In this document: positions 63,686 through 64,000 of the stretch, piece after piece | How positions within the stretch are numbered: the stretch's first letter is position 1 | Layout: the number at the start of each line of letters is the position of its first letter | Assembly: GCF_052060035.1 (NCBI RefSeq) | Contig: NZ_JBPOEA010000006.1 | Coordinates: 68,223 to 132,222, forward strand | Length of the DNA: 64,000 nucleotides | Reading direction: 5' to 3' | Origin: Fodinibius sp052060035 | GTDB lineage: Bacteria; Bacteroidota; Rhodothermia; Balneolales; Balneolaceae | The notes under the pieces: model-generated | Databases searched by the model: none | What the model saw: only the letters and a program-made list of their open reading frames with translations | Told to the model about the DNA's origin: nothing | Position numbers and translations under genes: made by a program

Positions 63686-64000
63686 ATGGAAGCCAGCTAT
63701 TATGTAGGTATTGACATCTCCAAAAGGCGATTAGATTGGCACCTGACCGACGCCGGGAACACAGAAATCGCAACCGGCCAAGCGGCCAACACTCCAAAAG
63801 GGATCCACAAGACAATAGCCCAATGGAAACGAGAAAAAACCTGCCTGAAAGAGCTCATCGTTTGTTTTGAGCACACGGGCCCCTATGGACTTTTGTTGGC
63901 CACTATATTAGAAGAGTCCGAGGTTTGTTATGTGGTGGTTTCGGCCGTCCAGGTTCAGCTTTCTTTGGGTATCCGTCGGGGGAAGTCTGATCCCATTGAT
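63686..64000 (+). CDS. IS110-family DEDD transposase/recombinase (partial)
   Basis: The first 105 residues of an IS110-family recombinase, cut by the window end. The RuvC-like domain shows the DEDD acids D10 (YVGIDISK), E62 (CFEHTGPYG), D102 and D105 (RRGKSDPID), positions close to those of other IS110 recombinases. The C-terminal Tnp domain with the catalytic Ser lies beyond the window. The ATG at 63686 follows the predicted bridge RNA. It is expected to excise a circle and reinsert at a site chosen by the RNA. Confidence 0.93.
   Translation, partial: MEASYYVGIDISKRRLDWHLTDAGNTEIATGQAANTPKGIHKTIAQWKREKTCLKELIVCFEHTGPYGLLLATILEESEVCYVVVSAVQVQLSLGIRRGKSDPID

Larger units (their letters stand above)
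63444..64000 (+). mobile_element. IS110-family element inserted in attC5 (left end; partial)
   Basis: The left boundary is at or next to 63444-63445, where attC5 diverges from attC4. A ~240-bp noncoding left end with a bridge-RNA-like fold precedes a DEDD transposase gene that runs off the window end. This order (noncoding RNA before the transposase) is that of the IS110 group rather than the IS1111 group, in which it lies after. Right end not visible. Confidence 0.85.

Overview
The window is a bacterial chromosome segment from a Gram-negative organism. Signal-peptide secreted enzymes, a beta-barrel fragment, lipoproteins, a split Bat-type (DUF58/VWA) locus, DUF5683, DUF2914 and DUF971 proteins, a TPR-rich periplasmic protein and probable carotenoid glycoside-ester genes all point to the Bacteroidota/Rhodothermota/Balneolota assemblage. 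A moderately AT-rich member of the Balneolaceae would fit best. That placement is inferred from gene content; no rRNA or tRNA gene was seen.

Region by region: 1-15 kb holds housekeeping genes (TRIC channel, a beta-hydroxyacid dehydrogenase, polA, an RsbU-like phosphatase, transketolase, a TPR protein, LOG, parAB, alanine dehydrogenase). 15-24 kb holds the DUF58/VWA locus, interrupted by an opposite-strand M23 lipoprotein, then mfd overlapping tsaC/sua5. 24-32 kb holds two metallopeptidases, a thioesterase, an HD phosphohydrolase, folA-thyA and mgtE. 32-44 kb holds an FAD oxidoreductase, endonuclease V, a PLP decarboxylase, an SDR-Rieske oxygenase-M28 peptidase run, an FKBP isomerase and small conserved proteins. 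44-47 kb holds an acyltransferase, a CrtC-like hydratase and a glycosyltransferase that together look like carotenoid tailoring. 47-55 kb holds xerC-hpf-hprK, an M23 peptidase, an M28 peptidase, a SpoU methyltransferase, a CBS protein, a response regulator and a hydrolase.

The last 9 kb is an integron. An IntI-type tyrosine recombinase is transcribed leftward. It is followed on the other strand by a candidate cassette promoter, an attI junction and five gene cassettes: (1) a two-gene unit of a DUF4393/Abi-alpha-like protein and a TerB_N-like plus PD-(D/E)XK nuclease protein, (2) an orphan, (3) an HNH endonuclease, (4) an alpha/beta hydrolase, (5) a GAF-PAS-histidine kinase. Four complete attC sites (127-131 bp) are visible, and the R'' box of the fifth. 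A GIY-YIG nuclease gene sits at the 3' end of intI between two 50-bp copies of the integrase C-terminal coding sequence.

The most striking feature is an IS110-family element that has inserted into the fifth attC, separating its R'' box from the rest. Its transposase (cut by the window end) shows all four DEDD residues. The noncoding stretch before it folds as a two-loop bridge RNA. One loop holds a 9-nt copy of the insertion target and a segment complementary to the conserved attC sequence expected on the other side. The second loop holds an 8-nt segment complementary to the element's own left end. The guides agree with a GC core dinucleotide. I infer a bridge-RNA-guided recombinase programmed to an integron attC site.
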